Made by a program: the position numbers and the translations under genes. A stretch of DNA of 36,812 nt from Phycisphaerales bacterium UBA6054 (lineage in GTDB: Bacteria; Planctomycetota; Phycisphaerae; Phycisphaerales; UBA1924): the NCBI GenBank assembly GCA_002429045.1, contig DIYM01000106.1, positions 1,668 to 38,479 of the forward strand, given 5' to 3'. Within the stretch, counting starts at the first letter, position 1; the number at the start of each line of letters is the position of its first letter. Below, piece by piece: positions 35,316 through 36,812 of this stretch. Below the pieces are notes generated by a model. It was not told the DNA's origin and did not search any database. It was given only the letters and a program-made list of their open reading frames with translations.

Positions 35316-35624
35316 ATGCCATCGATCGAACAACTGGAACGCCTGCTCGCCCTGGAGCCCGACGACGCGTTCCTGATCTACGGTATCGCGCAGGAGCACC
35401 TCAAGGCCGAGCGTTACGACGACGCGATCGAGTGGTTCGATCGGACCATCGCGGCCGATCCGGACCACTGCTACGCCTTCTTTTTCAAGGCCCGGGCCCT
35501 CGATGAGCGTGGCTCGAAAGCCGAAGCGTTGAGCGTGTGCGACGCGGGCATCGACAACGCCAGGCGGATCGGTGACGGGAAGGCCCTGAGCGAGCTGAGC
35601 GGTCTGCGGGAAGAGATCTCATGA
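35316..35624 (+). CDS. Small tetratricopeptide-repeat protein
   Basis: Protein of 102 residues made mostly of TPR helices: LLALEPDDAFLIYGIAQEHL, KAERYDDAIEWFDRTIAADP, and YAFFFKARALDERGSKAEAL. It has no signal peptide or enzyme motif, so it is probably a cytosolic scaffold. AAGG lies just upstream of the ATG. The direct repeat AACCGGCTC (twice) sits in the 100-base gap after the anti-sigma gene. A 17-codon frame (35621-35674) links its stop to the recX start by overlaps on both sides. Confidence 0.85.
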   Translation: MPSIEQLERLLALEPDDAFLIYGIAQEHLKAERYDDAIEWFDRTIAADPDHCYAFFFKARALDERGSKAEALSVCDAGIDNARRIGDGKALSELSGLREEIS

Positions 35625-35670
35625 GCCGCTTGTTCCCGGGCACGGAACGCGCGCGCCCGGGGGGTGCCCC

Positions 35671-36396
35671 GTGAGCCCGAGATCGGGGCGTCGGGCCCGC
35701 CCCGTGATCTTCCACTGGAACGAAGCCTGCAGCGACGGGGGCGTCGTGATCGACGATCTCCGTGCTGTGCGCGACGACCCCGCGTGTGTCTGGATCGTCT
35801 CGGACGGCGTGCGCATCGGGCTGATCGATCGGGTTTCCGGCGAGCGCCACGGGGTGTGTGTCGGCACCGTGCTGGACGCGGAGACGGCCGGACGGATCGA
35901 CGCGGAAGTCCGTGAGCGTTTGTGCGATCGCAGCGCGGTCCGGATGCTGGCGGCTCGGAGCCACACCGCGGCGATGCTCGGGCGCAAGCTCGTCATGCGC
36001 GGGCACGACCGCGTCACCGCCGCCCGCGTCTGCGAGCGCTGGCGGGAGCGTGGGGCGATCGACGATGCCCGCTTCGCGGAGACCGCGGTGCGGAACGAAC
36101 TCGCACGCCGCCCCGCGGGGCGGCGCCTGCTTGAGTCGAAGCTGGCGGCCAAGGGCGTCGGACGCGCGGCGGCGGACGCGGCGATCGACGCCGCGTTGAG
36201 CGGACGCGACGAGCTGTCCGACGCGATCGAGTTCGCGCGCAGAAGCGTCGGATCGATCGCGCGGTCGCTGCGGGGGCAGGGCGATCGCGGGGATGTGGTC
36301 CGACGCCGCGCGTTCGGGCGTCTGGCCCGGCGGGGGTTCTCGGGCGACACGTCACGCCGGGCGATCGACATCGCGATGCGGGAGATCGAGGCGTGA
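35671..36396 (+). CDS. recX: RecX-family regulatory protein
   Basis: Helical repeat protein of 241 residues; the family binds RecA filaments and limits recombination. Characteristic segments are RMLAARSHTAAMLGRKLVMRG, RWRERGAIDDARFAETAVRN, RRPAGRRLLESKLAAKGVGR and GFSGDTSRRAIDIAM. The N-terminal 90 residues are a beta-rich extension common in the family. A GTG start is used; no ATG or TTG lies upstream in frame. recA is not in the window. Its stop overlaps the next gene's GTG (GTGA). Confidence 0.87.
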   Translation: MSPRSGRRARPVIFHWNEACSDGGVVIDDLRAVRDDPACVWIVSDGVRIGLIDRVSGERHGVCVGTVLDAETAGRIDAEVRERLCDRSAVRMLAARSHTAAMLGRKLVMRGHDRVTAARVCERWRERGAIDDARFAETAVRNELARRPAGRRLLESKLAAKGVGRAAADAAIDAALSGRDELSDAIEFARRSVGSIARSLRGQGDRGDVVRRRAFGRLARRGFSGDTSRRAIDIAMREIEA

Positions 36397-36812
36397 GGCC
36401 CGTCGCGCCGGCGCTGGCTGCGGTGCTGGCTGCGGGGATGTCGCTCGTCGCGCTCGGCTGCGCGCCGACTCATCTGAACGAGCGCCTGGCGATCGGCACC
36501 GGCCCGACCGCCAGCTTCGAGACCGGCACCCCCCCCGCGGCCCCGCTGACCATGCGCGCCGAAACCTCGAGACCCAGGCGGTCGTGGGACACGCTGGTCG
36601 ACGGCTCGCCCATCGACGGCGTGGTTCACGGGCTGCCGTTCCGCACCCGCCCGCCCGTCACGCGCCGTGACGACGGGCACCGCGTGGGGGCGTACCCGGA
36701 CCCGCTGGACACCGAGCGGGCCCGCCCGAGCGAGTCGGTGTTCGGGGCGGTCTTCGATCTCGGGCGGGCTGTGTCCGATGCGGTGTTCTTGGGCGTGCGC
36801 TCTGTGACCACC
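36393..36812 (+). CDS. Probable lipoprotein, 3' end outside the window
   Basis: Frame open from the GTG at 36393 to the window end (140 codons), overlapping the recX stop as GTGA. It has a signal peptide with a lipobox-like site (AAVLAAGMSLVALGC, Cys23) and then a Pro/Arg-rich, low-complexity stretch (TGPTASFETG, DGSPIDGVVHGLPF, RPPVTRRDDG). The last visible residues (FDLGRAVSDAVFLGVRSVTT) may begin a hydrophobic or helical part. Not recognised. Translational coupling to recX is likely. Confidence 0.6.
   Translation, partial: MRPVAPALAAVLAAGMSLVALGCAPTHLNERLAIGTGPTASFETGTPPAAPLTMRAETSRPRRSWDTLVDGSPIDGVVHGLPFRTRPPVTRRDDGHRVGAYPDPLDTERARPSESVFGAVFDLGRAVSDAVFLGVRSVTT

Overview
High-GC chromosomal DNA from a Gram-negative-type planctomycete, most likely class Phycisphaerae. 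The clues are two small secreted proteins with PEP-CTERM-like ends (a hydrophobic segment followed by RRRR, at 11165-11719 and 20919-21509), a secreted protein ending in a Phycisphaerae-style 'GC-type' dockerin repeat pair (15558-16859), an LptD outer-membrane assembly protein (26807-29797), and frequent GTG or TTG starts. Most genes are ordinary chromosomal genes. I see no transposase, integrase, CRISPR array, rRNA or tRNA.

Layout. 1-5088: end of catalase-peroxidase katG, a SulP anion transporter, and a TrkA-type two-helix potassium channel. 5104-9066: a secreted metallophosphoesterase with a LamG-like end, divergent from the large subunit of a B12-dependent acyl-CoA mutase. 9144-11164: a low-GC secreted orphan gene and a small degenerate reading frame carrying a dispersed palindromic repeat. 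11165-16859: a PEP-CTERM-like protein, a TPR/alpha-beta hydrolase, lemA with a partner, a Nudix hydrolase, smpB and the dockerin protein. 17020-19964: a minus-strand group of cardiolipin synthase, ATP synthase epsilon and an MqnD-like protein. 20056-25611: an SDR, a PEP-CTERM-like protein, a MATE transporter, a 3-hydroxyacyl-CoA dehydrogenase, maf and a small membrane-anchored protein. 25670-32348: a YhaM-like HD exonuclease, lptD, a ThrE-type exporter, and a protein fusing a cobalamin-binding domain to a MeaB-type GTPase. 32616-36812: a fasciclin protein, an ECF sigma factor, an RskA-like anti-sigma factor, a TPR protein, recX and the start of a lipoprotein.

How the genes may work together. 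The mutase at 7336-9066 has no B12 domain. The protein at 31176-32348 is exactly the missing half: B12 domain plus G-protein chaperone, in the order found in the N-terminal half of the fused isobutyryl-CoA mutase IcmF. The mutase also carries isobutyryl-type rather than methylmalonyl-type active-site residues (Phe81, Gln206). The window therefore appears to encode a two-piece IcmF whose halves lie 22 kb apart. The 3-hydroxyacyl-CoA dehydrogenase at 23502-24356 could act downstream on the butyryl-CoA side. A second module, fasciclin + ECF sigma + RskA-like anti-sigma, resembles the mycobacterial SigK/RskA/MPT70-MPT83 arrangement.

At a larger scale, the plus strand is C-rich up to about 12.75 kb and G-rich beyond it, whatever the gene orientation. 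This is an origin-type GC-skew switch, or else the edge of an inversion.
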